From CAVTWY01 sp963738575 (GTDB lineage Bacteria; Pseudomonadota; Gammaproteobacteria; Burkholderiales; Burkholderiaceae_C): a DNA stretch of 64,000 nt. The stretch spans positions 1,054,001 to 1,118,000 of the forward strand of contig CAVTWY010000004.1 of the NCBI GenBank assembly GCA_963738575.1, given 5' to 3'. The position numbers were made by a program, and so were the translations under genes. The notes under the pieces are model-generated. The model saw only the letters and a program-made list of their open reading frames with translations, was not told where the DNA came from and ran no database searches. Shown one piece after another: positions 52,749-61,594 of this stretch (positions are counted from its first letter, which is position 1; each line of letters begins with the position of its first letter).

Positions 52749-52892
52749 GAAAGCCCTTTGACTGTATGCATCATCAGTATAAAGCGAAGCCGGTATGCGT
52801 AGGCATGGAAGACCGTGCCGATTGTCATCGTTGTTCAGGATGAACGCGATGCATTCGGTATTGTTGGGTGCTAATGCCCATCTCAAGCAGCC
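52749..52892. other. Gap between the decayed methyltransferase and the rplY terminator
   Basis: These 144 bases hold a possible promoter for the methyltransferase on the minus strand: a TATACT hexamer and an AAAGGG ribosome-binding site 5 bases before the old ATG. No gene was recognised. Confidence 0.35.
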
Positions 52893-52922
52893 AAAAAAAA
52901 GGCCCCGCAAAGCGAGGCCTTG
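52893..52922 (-). terminator. Intrinsic terminator of rplY
   Basis: On the minus strand a stem made of GGCCTCGC and GCGGGGCC around a TTT loop is followed by a run of eight T. It lies about 35 bases after the rplY stop. A classic Rho-independent terminator, it separates rplY from the restriction-modification remnant. Confidence 0.85.
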
Positions 52923-52957
52923 GGCGCGATGGGCAGCGTGTTGCCACGCTGACACCA

Positions 52958-53602
52958 TCACTTCTTGTTTTGCTTTTCTGTCTTCTTGGCCTTGGCTGCA
53001 GGGGCTGCTGCCACCACAGGGGCGGCAACCGCTTCTTCGGCCACTTCTTTTTGCACGGTGGCCGTGGCAATGACCAAGTCTTTTTTGCCGCGCATGACGA
53101 TCTTGACGCCGTGGGGCAGCTTCAAGTCTTTGCCGTGCAGCGACTGGAACTTGACCATGTCGCCCAAGTCAACTTCGATGAACTCGGGCAATTGCGATGC
53201 CAAGCACTCGATGTCCAACTCGGTGGTGATGTGGCTGACGAGGCACTTGTCGGTCTTGACGGCCGGCGAGTTTTCTTCGTTCTTGAAGTGCAGCGGCACC
53301 TTTTTGTGGATCTTGGTTTTGGCATCGACGCGTTGAAAGTCGATGTGCAGCACCAGCGGTTTGTAAGCGTGCATCTGAAAATCGCGCAACAAAACCTGTT
53401 GGGTCTTGCCTGCAATTTCCATGTCCAACAGCGAGGCGTGAAAAGCTTCTTTCTTCAACGCAAAAAACAGTGCGTTGTGATCAAGCTCAATCATCGCGGG
53501 GGCACCAGCCCCATAAACAATGCCAGGCACTTTGGCGGCATTGCGCAGGCGGCGGCTCGCTCCGGTCCCCTGCAAGGTGCGTTCGTAGGCAACGAACTTC
53601 AT
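52958..53602 (-). CDS. rplY: 50S ribosomal protein L25 (general stress protein Ctc)
   Basis: This 214-residue protein binds 5S rRNA on the large subunit. The N-terminal L25 domain (KFVAYERTLQGTGASRRLR) and the long C-terminal TL5/CTC domain (FIEVDLGDMVKFQSLHGKDL) are both present, followed by an Ala/Lys-rich tail, the form usual in betaproteobacteria. The chosen Met lies at the start of the conserved domain; a longer open frame runs upstream. It lies downstream of prs and is ended by a clear terminator. Confidence 0.95.
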   Translation of the reverse strand: MKFVAYERTLQGTGASRRLRNAAKVPGIVYGAGAPAMIELDHNALFFALKKEAFHASLLDMEIAGKTQQVLLRDFQMHAYKPLVLHIDFQRVDAKTKIHKKVPLHFKNEENSPAVKTDKCLVSHITTELDIECLASQLPEFIEVDLGDMVKFQSLHGKDLKLPHGVKIVMRGKKDLVIATATVQKEVAEEAVAAPVVAAAPAAKAKKTEKQNKK

Positions 53603-53733
53603 GGTTTCACTCCAGTTAGTGTGATGGGGGCTCGCGACCAAGCTCCCCGTAAAAAGCATGCTTCAGTCAGTGGTTGCCGACCTGGCATGCGGTTAGGCGT
53701 GGGCTGCCTTGCGGCAACCCACCATCCATCTTG

Positions 53734-54696
53734 CTAAAAATTGTTGTTCTGCTCGGCAAACAGCGACGTGACCGATTCACCGTCGGTGATGCGGCGAATG
53801 GTTTCTGCAAACAAAAACGCCACCGACAACTGGCGAATCTTGCCGCAGGCTTGTGCCTCTTTGGACAGCGGAATGGTGTTGGTGATCACCACCTCGTCGA
53901 GCGAGCTGGTGGCGATGCGGTCAACGGCGGGCCCCGAAAACACCGGGTGCGTGCAGTAGGCGTACACGTGTTGGGCGCCACGCTCTTTGAGCACGTCAGA
54001 CGCTTTGACGAGCGTGCCGGCGGTGTCGATCATGTCGTCCATCACCACGCAATTGCGGCCTTCGATCTCGCCGATCACGTGCATCACTTCCGACACGTTG
54101 GCGGCGGCACGGCGCTTGTCGATGATGGCCAGATCGCAGCCCAACTGTTTGGCCAGTGCCCGCGCGCGCACCACGCCGCCCACGTCGGGTGACACCACGA
54201 TCAGGTCTTTGTAGTTCTTGCCCTTCAAGTCGGACAGCAACACGGGCGATGCGTAGATGTTGTCGACGGGGATGTCGAAGAAGCCTTGAATTTGGTCGGC
54301 GTGCAAGTCCATGGTGAGCACGCGCTCAACGCCCACGGTCTCCAACAAATTGGCCACCACCTTGGCGCTGATGGGCACGCGCGTGGAGCGCGGGCGCCTG
54401 TCTTGGCGCGCGTAGCCGAAGTAGGGGATGACGGCGGTGATGCGGCGGGCGCTGGCGCGCTTGAGCGCGTCCACCATGATCAGCAGCTCCATCAGGTTTT
54501 CGTTGGTGGGCGAGCAGGTGGGCTGCACGATGAAAACGTCGCGGGCGCGCACGTTTTGGTGCAGCTCAACCGTGACCTCGCCGTCGGAGAAGCGGCCCAC
54601 GGTGGCGTTGCCCAGTTCAACCCCAAGACTGCTGGCGATCTCTTGGGCCAACGCGCGGTTGGCATTGCCAGTGATCAAGATGGTGTTGAACAGCAC
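53734..54696 (-). CDS. prs: Ribose-phosphate pyrophosphokinase
   Basis: This 320-residue enzyme makes PRPP from ribose 5-phosphate and ATP for nucleotide, histidine and tryptophan synthesis. Visible are GRFSDGEVTVELHQNVRARD, the flexible-loop region YARQDRRPRSTR, the DLHADQIQGFFD metal site and the PRPP-binding motif VVMDDMIDTAGTL. A GGAG site 8 bases before a GTG fixes the start, in agreement with family length; the open frame runs back into the tRNA. It is followed by rplY. Confidence 0.96.
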   Translation of the reverse strand: MLFNTILITGNANRALAQEIASSLGVELGNATVGRFSDGEVTVELHQNVRARDVFIVQPTCSPTNENLMELLIMVDALKRASARRITAVIPYFGYARQDRRPRSTRVPISAKVVANLLETVGVERVLTMDLHADQIQGFFDIPVDNIYASPVLLSDLKGKNYKDLIVVSPDVGGVVRARALAKQLGCDLAIIDKRRAAANVSEVMHVIGEIEGRNCVVMDDMIDTAGTLVKASDVLKERGAQHVYAYCTHPVFSGPAVDRIATSSLDEVVITNTIPLSKEAQACGKIRQLSVAFLFAETIRRITDGESVTSLFAEQNNNF

Positions 54697-54758
54697 GCGG
54701 GGCTCCGGAGAGGTAAAACAGCGCCACCGAAGCAGCGGCAGTGCTAAGCAAGAAAATG

Positions 54759-54835
54759 TGGCAGGGGAGGAAGGACTCGAACCCTCGCATGTCGGAATCA
54801 AAATCCGATGCCTTGACCAACTTGGCGACTCCCCT
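54759..54835 (-). tRNA. tRNA-Gln (anticodon TTG)
   Basis: On the minus strand a 77-base cloverleaf is visible. The acceptor stem is AGGGGAG/CTCCCCT, the D arm contains AAGTTGGTCAAGGC, and the anticodon stem TCGGA/TCCGA encloses the loop TTTTGAT with anticodon TTG. The T arm is GAGGG-TTCGAGT-CCTTC, and GCCA ends it. It lies between ispE and prs, the usual betaproteobacterial place, and CCA is encoded. Confidence 0.96.
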
Positions 54836-54904
54836 CCACTGAAGAGCGATTGCTCACTCTCCATTCACTGATCGCCGTTTGCACGGCGTTCAACAAATCC
54901 GTTC

Positions 54905-55855
54905 TCAATCCAACCAAGCGTCCAGAGGATGCCTGGCCAAACTGCGGCACACCCGGGGCGTCCACCCTTGCAGTTGAAGCTGCTCAAGTGTTGTCGCCAT
55001 CGACGCATCGGGCGTGTCGTTTTCTTCGTCAAGGCGCGCAAACACCGCACTGCCCGACCCTGACATTCGTGCATTGCCAAATTGGCGTTGCAAGAGAGCC
55101 AAAGCTTGCTCGACTTCGGGACACAAGGCGATGGCAGCGGGCTGCATGTCGTTGTGGCCAAAAGCAGTGCTTGAAGCATTGCCAGCATCACCCCTGTTTG
55201 CCAGGGCGTTTTTTGCACCTATCGGAAAGCCCGCGAGTATAGCAGCGAGGGTTAGCGCGGGCGTGTTTCTAACCATCGCTGGGTGCCGAAACACGTCCGC
55301 CGTGGCCAACGGTGTGGCGGGTTTCACAACCAAGTAGCGCTGCGGTGGCAGGGTGACGGGGGAAAGCTGCTCGCCGATGCCCTGCACCACGGCGCAGCGC
55401 CCTCCCACAAAAAACGGCACATCGGCGCCCAAACCGGCGGCCAATTTAGCAAGCCGGGCCCGCGAGTACCCAAGGGCCCACAGGCGATTGAGCGCGATCA
55501 AGGTGCTGGCGGCGTCTGAGCTGCCACCGCCCAACCCTGCGCCCCACGGCACCTGTTTGTCGATGGCAATGTCCACCCCAAATGGCGTGCCGCTGGCTGC
55601 TTGCAGCGCCCTTGCGGCCCTCAATGAAAGGTCGTCGTCGGGCAAGGCGGCGCCCAGGTCTTGCCGCGTCAGCTGGCCGTCATCGCGGCGACGAAAGTGC
55701 AGGGTGTCGCACCAGTCGATCAGCACAAACAGCGACTGCAGCAGGTGCATGCCATCGGGGCGGCGCCCCACCACGTGCAAAAACAAGTTGAGCTTGGCTG
55801 GTGCCGGGACGCCACGCAGTTCAATCAGAGGCAGGGTCGTGGGTGTGCTTTGCAT
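54905..55855 (-). CDS. ispE: 4-diphosphocytidyl-2-C-methyl-D-erythritol kinase
   Basis: This 316-residue GHMP kinase is the fourth enzyme of the MEP isoprenoid pathway. Visible are the start PAPAKLNLFLHVVGRRPDG, the glycine-rich ATP loop PWGAGLGGGSSDAA, the LGADVPFF motif and the C-terminal MSGSGSAVFA. The first Met of the conserved region is used although the open frame extends upstream. It lies between lolB and tRNA-Gln, and a 26-base gap links it to lolB. Confidence 0.95.
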   Translation of the reverse strand: MQSTPTTLPLIELRGVPAPAKLNLFLHVVGRRPDGMHLLQSLFVLIDWCDTLHFRRRDDGQLTRQDLGAALPDDDLSLRAARALQAASGTPFGVDIAIDKQVPWGAGLGGGSSDAASTLIALNRLWALGYSRARLAKLAAGLGADVPFFVGGRCAVVQGIGEQLSPVTLPPQRYLVVKPATPLATADVFRHPAMVRNTPALTLAAILAGFPIGAKNALANRGDAGNASSTAFGHNDMQPAAIALCPEVEQALALLQRQFGNARMSGSGSAVFARLDEENDTPDASMATTLEQLQLQGWTPRVCRSLARHPLDAWLD

Positions 55856-55881
55856 CGCAAGATCAGTGGGCTGCGTGCGCT

Positions 55882-56439
55882 TCAAGGGCGGGGGTCGATT
55901 TTGGCGCGCACCGTGATGGCAGGGGCTGGCAGCTTTCGCTCGGCCACCACCAGGCCATCGGCCACGCGTGCCAGGTTGATCTGCCAACCCAATTGCGCAA
56001 AGCCTTCGGGTTGTGCGGTGGATGCATAGGGCGCGCCTTGCCATGGCCTTCCGCGCAGCCACTGCATCAAGGCTGCCATGGGCAATGACTCGCCCAGCAT
56101 GTCGCTGGCCAGCTCGTCGAGCGTCGCGTAGTGGCGCTCAGCATCGATGGTTTTGAGGGTTGCCGCGCTGGGCTGCCAGGTGGCGCGTGCCAGCATGGTG
56201 CCCAAGGGCGTCGCGATCTCAAAACTGCCCGCTTTTTCGTCACCGCGCAGCGTGAAGGGGGCCGACATCGAGCGTGCGGGATCGCTGCCCGAGGCTTCCA
56301 CTTGCACGGCCAAGCGTCCGTCGATGGACGTGGCGTCGGGGGGCGACAAGCTGCTGCATGCCGCCAGCACACCAGCCAACAAAGCCGGTGCCAAAGCGCG
56401 AGCGGCCGCGTTCAGCCGCCGAAGCCATGGCGGCTTCAC
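55882..56439 (-). CDS. lolB: Outer-membrane lipoprotein receptor LolB
   Basis: This is a roughly 185-residue lipoprotein that takes lipoproteins from LolA and places them in the outer membrane. The N-terminal signal ends in the lipobox VLAAC, and the mature part shows DGRLAVQVE and LRGRPWQG segments typical of LolB. I chose a GTG at 56439 next to the basic start of the signal; a TTG at 56472 is possible and would overlap the TPR gene. The partner lolA is not in this window. Confidence 0.88.
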   Translation of the reverse strand: MKPPWLRRLNAAARALAPALLAGVLAACSSLSPPDATSIDGRLAVQVEASGSDPARSMSAPFTLRGDEKAGSFEIATPLGTMLARATWQPSAATLKTIDAERHYATLDELASDMLGESLPMAALMQWLRGRPWQGAPYASTAQPEGFAQLGWQINLARVADGLVVAERKLPAPAITVRAKIDPRP

Positions 56440-56461
56440 GGGGGCTGAGATCAGCAGGGCA

Positions 56462-58288
56462 TCACAGGTCAACCTTGAGCCGCTTCAGGGTTTCAACCAG
56501 CACATCGTTGCTGCGGTCGCGCCCACGCGACTCACGCCAAACGCGGCGTGCTTCTTCTTTGTCGCCTGCCACCCACAGCACCTCACCCAAGTGGGCGCCG
56601 ATTTCGGTGTCGGGGCGCGTGGCCCATGCTTGTTTGAGGAGTTTGAGCGCTTCAGCGCGATTGCCTTGGCGAAACTCAACCCACGCCAAACTGTCGGTGA
56701 TGAAAGGGTCGCCCGGCACCAAATCGAGCGCTTTGCGAATCAGCTGTTTAGCCTCGTCCAGCCGCAACCCACGGTCGGCAAGCGAGTAACCCAAGGCGTT
56801 GTACGCATTGTGATAGTCGGGCTTGAGCACCATCACCTTGCGCAGCAAACGCTCCATGTCTTCCAGGCGGTTGAGCTTTTCAGCCATCATGGCCTGCTCG
56901 TACATCAGGTCGATGTCGTCGGGGGTGCGCGCCACTGCTTGGGCAAGCAGGTCGTGGGCCTCTTGCCAGCGCTTTACTTCGCGCAACACCTGGCTTTCGG
57001 CGACCAACTTCATGCGGGCGTCGTCGGGGCTGGTTTCGGGCATGGCGCGAAGCAGCGCGCGCGCCTCGGCCACCTTGCCTTGTTTGGCCAACAAGGTGGC
57101 ACGTCGAGTGGCCACGTCAAGGCCGCGGGTGGCACCCTCGACACGCTCAAGCCAGGCCGACGCTGCCGCCCAGTCGCCCCGCAGCTCGGCGGCCTGCGAC
57201 ATCATCAAGAAGGCTTGGTTGCGGCCAGACGCTACGGCCTCGGCGCGTTGGGCCGACGCTGCGGTGGGCTCGGCCGTGGTGGTGGTGCCAGGTGTTCCCG
57301 GGGCTGCTTCGCCCGCCGCCGATGCCGCAGAAGCTGTGGCCGGTGTCTGCGCCGACGTCAGTTGCAAATAGCGCTGCAGGGCTTGTTCGGCTTCTTGGGG
57401 CCGCTTCAACTCCAATTGCACGGCGGCGATGGTGAGCCATGCCGATAAAGTGTTAGGACGATCAACCACCACGCGTTGCAACACGGCCAGTGCGTCCCCA
57501 TGGCGTTGCTGCTGCGCGAGCGTTTGGCCCCAAGCCAGCCGCACCATGGGGTCGGCTTTGGGTTGTGCAAGGTACGTGGCAACCACCCGTTCGGCACCGG
57601 GGGCTCGTGGCAGCACGTCCAAGGCCAGCAGGGCCGATTCGCGGGCTGCAGGGTCGGCAGCTTGAACGCGCTCGGCCAGCGCGAGGGCTTTGTTGGCATC
57701 GCCAGCGGCCAACCAAAGGCGCCCCAGGGTGCTCCAGGCGGCGGCCCGCAGTGCGGGTGTTTGAGCGTGTTGGTTCAGCGACGGCTCAAACGTGCCCACC
57801 ACCAGTTTGCGGTCGTTGGCACGTTCCACGAGTTGGGGCAGGGCACCGATGACGTCACCGCGCTCGGCCTCGGGCGACCGCTCCACCAGGGTGTTGAAGG
57901 GTTCAACGGCATCGGCAAAGCGCGACAGGGCCAGCGCCGTTTGCAGTTGATAGCGAATGGCGTCCAGCGACTGAGGCATGGTTTGGCGCCAGCCGCGCAC
58001 CGCTGTTTGGGTTTGCTCGGCCGATCGGTTTTGAATCGCCACTTGAACGGCACGTTTGAACAGCGATTCGTCGCGCGTGCGGCGCGCGGCGTCTAGCAAC
58101 ACTTCAAAAGCCTGCGCGCTGCGCCCCGCATTGAGCTCCATCTCGCCCAGCAGCAACTGAAACAGCAAGGGCGCATCCATGGCCGAGCGGTACGGGGCCT
58201 CTTGGGTTGCGGCCAAGCTCGGGGTGGTGCCCACCATCATGACCGCCGCAAGCCAGCTGGCAGCCGTCCTCGTCAATTCAACACGCAT
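56462..58288 (-). CDS. Secreted tetratricopeptide repeat protein
   Basis: This 608-residue protein has a signal peptide (AASWLAAVMMVGTTPSLAA) followed by many TPR-like helical pairs over its whole length. The best ones are at the C-terminus (YHNAYNALGYSLADRGLRLD, ITDSLAWVEFRQGNRAEALK). A low-complexity Ala/Thr/Gly stretch sits near 315-345. Such proteins scaffold envelope assembly. It lies directly upstream of lolB, consistent with an envelope role, and is divergent from mutM with 93 bases between the starts. Confidence 0.88.
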   Translation of the reverse strand: MRVELTRTAASWLAAVMMVGTTPSLAATQEAPYRSAMDAPLLFQLLLGEMELNAGRSAQAFEVLLDAARRTRDESLFKRAVQVAIQNRSAEQTQTAVRGWRQTMPQSLDAIRYQLQTALALSRFADAVEPFNTLVERSPEAERGDVIGALPQLVERANDRKLVVGTFEPSLNQHAQTPALRAAAWSTLGRLWLAAGDANKALALAERVQAADPAARESALLALDVLPRAPGAERVVATYLAQPKADPMVRLAWGQTLAQQQRHGDALAVLQRVVVDRPNTLSAWLTIAAVQLELKRPQEAEQALQRYLQLTSAQTPATASAASAAGEAAPGTPGTTTTAEPTAASAQRAEAVASGRNQAFLMMSQAAELRGDWAAASAWLERVEGATRGLDVATRRATLLAKQGKVAEARALLRAMPETSPDDARMKLVAESQVLREVKRWQEAHDLLAQAVARTPDDIDLMYEQAMMAEKLNRLEDMERLLRKVMVLKPDYHNAYNALGYSLADRGLRLDEAKQLIRKALDLVPGDPFITDSLAWVEFRQGNRAEALKLLKQAWATRPDTEIGAHLGEVLWVAGDKEEARRVWRESRGRDRSNDVLVETLKRLKVDL

Positions 58289-58381
58289 GAGCTCTCCAGC
58301 AAGATGAAGCCCATTCTATGCATCAGAGGCCCCATCAACCCCCACCCCAAGCGCGGCAACCCCACACGCGACAATGACGTT

Positions 58382-59239
58382 ATGCCTGAATTGCCTGAAG
58401 TTGAAACCACCCGCTTGAGCTTGTTGGAGCCCTTGACGGGCGCTCGGGTGAAAGGTTTGCGCCTGGGCAAGCCACTGCGATGGCCCCTTGGCGTTGCGCC
58501 AGCACGGGTGGTGGGTAGCACCGTTGCAGGCATAGAGCGCCGTGGCAAGTACCTTTGGTTTGCGCTGGCACCCCCTGACGCCAACCCGACCACAGCCACC
58601 GGCACACCTGGCTTGTTGATTCATCTGGGCATGTCGGGTTCGCTGGCATGGCTCAGCAGTGTGGCTGAGGGCGAGCCGGGCAAGCATGACCACTTTGACT
58701 TGTTGACCCACCGCGGCACGTTGCGCCTGACCGACCCCAGGCGCTTTGGCGCGGTGGTGTGGTCGTCGTCGCTCGACGCTGTGCCAGCCGCCACCCTGTT
58801 GTCGCGCTTGGGGCCCGAACCGTTTGACGTCAACCTCACACCCTTGTCGTTTCATGCGGCACTTCAACGCCACCGCGCCGCTATCAAGGGTGTGTTGTTG
58901 TCGGGGCAGGTGTTGGTGGGCGCGGGCAACATTTACGCCTGTGAGGCCCTGTTTGCCGCAGGCATTGACCCCCGCACGGCCGCGTGCCGCATCAGCCGTC
59001 CACGCGCTGCTCGGCTGCTGGCGGCGCTGCGCGACACACTGGCGCGTGCCATCCAAGCCGGTGGCACCACGCTGCGCGATTTTCGCAACGCCTACGGCGA
59101 GTTGGGCAGCTTTCAAAACGAAGCCCGCGTTTATGGTCGGGAGGGGTTGCCATGTGTGACTTGCATCACGCCCATCAAGCGTTTGGTGCAGGGGCAGCGA
59201 TCCACGTTTTTTTGCCCCAGCTGCCAGCGCCGCGCGTAG
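58382..59239 (+). CDS. mutM: Formamidopyrimidine-DNA glycosylase
   Basis: This 285-residue repair enzyme removes 8-oxoguanine. The catalytic N-terminus PELPEVE (Pro2, Glu3) becomes exposed after Met removal. The HLGMSGSL loop, the AGNIYACEALF helix and the C-terminal zinc finger (PCVTC then FCPSC) are intact. The start is set by the need for Met-Pro. A dynamin-like gene and then mutY follow, so both parts of the 8-oxoguanine system flank one GTPase gene. Confidence 0.96.
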   Translation: MPELPEVETTRLSLLEPLTGARVKGLRLGKPLRWPLGVAPARVVGSTVAGIERRGKYLWFALAPPDANPTTATGTPGLLIHLGMSGSLAWLSSVAEGEPGKHDHFDLLTHRGTLRLTDPRRFGAVVWSSSLDAVPAATLLSRLGPEPFDVNLTPLSFHAALQRHRAAIKGVLLSGQVLVGAGNIYACEALFAAGIDPRTAACRISRPRAARLLAALRDTLARAIQAGGTTLRDFRNAYGELGSFQNEARVYGREGLPCVTCITPIKRLVQGQRSTFFCPSCQRRA

Positions 59240-59386
59240 TTTGATGGGCGCTGGCGCAATTGCAACGCCATGTTCGAGCAATAAGAAACATCTGTCGCGG
59301 GGGCGGTGTCAGTAGTTGTATCACGGTGCAGCAGGGTGGGTTTTGCTCCGATAGCATGGCCGCCATCCAAGCAGTAACCACCGCTC

Positions 59387-61498
59387 ATGCAACCGACTTT
59401 TGCCAATCAGCTTGATGCCCTCGCCGCCTGGCGCCGAGGCTTGGAGCGGCGAGCCCTAGATTTGGCACGTCACATCAAAGACAACGATCTTGATGTGGAC
59501 GACGAAAGTGCCGTCGCGCTCAAAGCACTGGCCAACCGCTTGCAGGGCGACCGTTTGAGCGTCGCGTTTGTGGCCGAGTTTTCGCGCGGCAAGTCCGAGC
59601 TCATCAACGCCATCTTTTTTGCCGACACGGGGCACCGCGTATTGCCCGCTACACCGGGGCGTACCACCATGTGCCCTGTGGAAATTGGTTTTGACGCGGC
59701 AGAGCCTCCGCAGTTGGCCTTGCTGCCCATTGAAACCCGCTTGGACGAAATGACGCTGGCGGATTGGCGCAACCGGCCGGAACGCTGGAAGCGCATTCGC
59801 CTGGACGCCCAGTCCAGCAGCAACCTCACCGAAGGCTTGTCAGAGGTGATGCGCACCAAAGCCGTCACCGTGGCCCGTGCCCGCGACTTGGGGCTGTGGC
59901 ACGAAGACCGACCCGAAGACAACCCCCCCATGATGGCCGACGGGCTGGTGGAGGTTCCCGCCTGGCGGCATGCCGCCATCAACTACCCGCACCCTTTGCT
60001 GCGCCGCGGTTTGGTGGTGCTTGACACGCCGGGCCTTAACGCTATCGGCACCGAACCCGAACTGACGCTTTCGCTGTTGCCATCGGCCCATGCCGTGGTG
60101 TTTATCTTGGGGGCCGACACCGGCGTGACCAAGTCGGACTTGGCGGTGTGGCGCGACCACTTGAACGGCCCAGGCATGAAGCGCTACGTGGCGCTGAACA
60201 AGATTGACACCTTGGTGGATCCGTTGTTGAGCCCAGAAGCAGTGCAGCTGCAAATTGAATCGCAGCGCCAATCCACGGCACAGCAGTTGGGCATCGACGC
60301 GGCACACGTGTTTCCGGTGTCGGCACGTCAAGCACTGACGGGCCGCGTAGAAGGCAAGCCCGAGCTGCTCAAGGCCAGCCGCATCCTCGACCTTGAAAGT
60401 GCGCTCACCACTGACTTACTGCCCCGCCGCCACGAGGCCCTGGCCAATGCCGTCGACACGGTGGCGAAAGACATTGAGCGCCGAACCGACCGCAAGATTC
60501 AAGACATGCGCAGGCAGCTGACCGAGCAATTGTTGGAGCTGCGCGGCTTGCGTGGCAAAAGCAGTGGCAAAACCACGATGATGGTCAACCGCGTGAAAGA
60601 AGAGGCGCAAGAGTTTGAAAAAGGCGCTGCCCGCGTCACCGCCGTGCGCTCCATTCATGTTCGCATGCTGCGGGTTCAATTGGCCGCCCTGTCCAGCAAC
60701 GCGCTGCGCGAAGAATTTGAAGTGATGGCCAAAGCCACGCAGTCGACGATGTTCAACCTGGGTGCCAAGAAGGCTTTTTCGGCGATGTTCGAGCGCCTGC
60801 GTGTGCGCATGCAAACCGCCTACCACCATGGGTGTGAAGCGCATGAAATGCTGGGCGCCAGCTTCAAGCAACTCAATGCTGAGTTTGGATTTGCGCTGAC
60901 GTTGAACAACCCGCCCGATTTGTTGGCCTGCGCGCAAGAAATGGCGCAACTCGAAGCCAACTACAGCCAATACCTGGGCGTGTCCAGTGCCTTGCGCATG
61001 GGCGACAAACGCTTCTTGGAGCAGTTCTTGCGCATGCTGTTGGCCAAGCTGCGGGTGGCGTTTGAAGGCGCCTCCAGCGACATTGAGCAATGGCATAAAA
61101 GTGCCTCCAGCCAGCTTGAATCGCAATTGCGAGACCGCCAAACCAGTTACGCTCGGCGTCAAGAAACGTTGGAGCGCATCGTTGGCGCGCAAGATGAACT
61201 TGAAACCCGAATCGCAGAAATCGAAGGCCAAGACCGGCGCTGGCAAACGCTTGCACAGCAAACGGTCGGGGCTGCCCAAGATTTGCGTCGCAGCGCCGCC
61301 AACAAGCCACGCGAGCTGGACGCTGCACTGGCCACCGCAGCACCTTTTCCGAGCGTCATCGCCAAGGCGCCGAGCGAGGATGTCACGCGCCCGATGTTGT
61401 TCGATGTTCGTCCTCAAGTGCCAACGGGGTTTCACGCCGACTCGCACACGCAAGCCGTTCACGTCAACACCACTCGAGCGCCCGAGCTGGCTGCATAG
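59387..61498 (+). CDS. Dynamin-family GTPase
   Basis: This is a 703-residue bacterial dynamin-like protein. The GTPase domain has the P-loop AEFSRGKSE near residue 63, the RTTMCP switch region, DTPGLN near 212 and LNKID near 267. Long helical regions make up the rest, with no clear transmembrane segment and a Pro/His-rich tail. Related proteins remodel membranes, and some protect against phage or membrane damage. The gene lies alone between mutM and mutY and its role here is unknown. Confidence 0.85.
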   Translation: MQPTFANQLDALAAWRRGLERRALDLARHIKDNDLDVDDESAVALKALANRLQGDRLSVAFVAEFSRGKSELINAIFFADTGHRVLPATPGRTTMCPVEIGFDAAEPPQLALLPIETRLDEMTLADWRNRPERWKRIRLDAQSSSNLTEGLSEVMRTKAVTVARARDLGLWHEDRPEDNPPMMADGLVEVPAWRHAAINYPHPLLRRGLVVLDTPGLNAIGTEPELTLSLLPSAHAVVFILGADTGVTKSDLAVWRDHLNGPGMKRYVALNKIDTLVDPLLSPEAVQLQIESQRQSTAQQLGIDAAHVFPVSARQALTGRVEGKPELLKASRILDLESALTTDLLPRRHEALANAVDTVAKDIERRTDRKIQDMRRQLTEQLLELRGLRGKSSGKTTMMVNRVKEEAQEFEKGAARVTAVRSIHVRMLRVQLAALSSNALREEFEVMAKATQSTMFNLGAKKAFSAMFERLRVRMQTAYHHGCEAHEMLGASFKQLNAEFGFALTLNNPPDLLACAQEMAQLEANYSQYLGVSSALRMGDKRFLEQFLRMLLAKLRVAFEGASSDIEQWHKSASSQLESQLRDRQTSYARRQETLERIVGAQDELETRIAEIEGQDRRWQTLAQQTVGAAQDLRRSAANKPRELDAALATAAPFPSVIAKAPSEDVTRPMLFDVRPQVPTGFHADSHTQAVHVNTTRAPELAA

Positions 61499-61594
61499 CC
61501 GCGCGCTGAACGCTGCACCACGCAGCGTGCCAGGGCTGCACGGGCTGAACCCACGCTTCCGGCGCTTTTGGCCGAGGCCTGGGGCCGCCGTTTG

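Noticed and set aside
56147..57448. 433-residue plus-strand frame opposite lolB and the TPR gene
   Set aside because: It spans two well-supported genes on the other strand, and its protein is a repetitive shadow without a domain.
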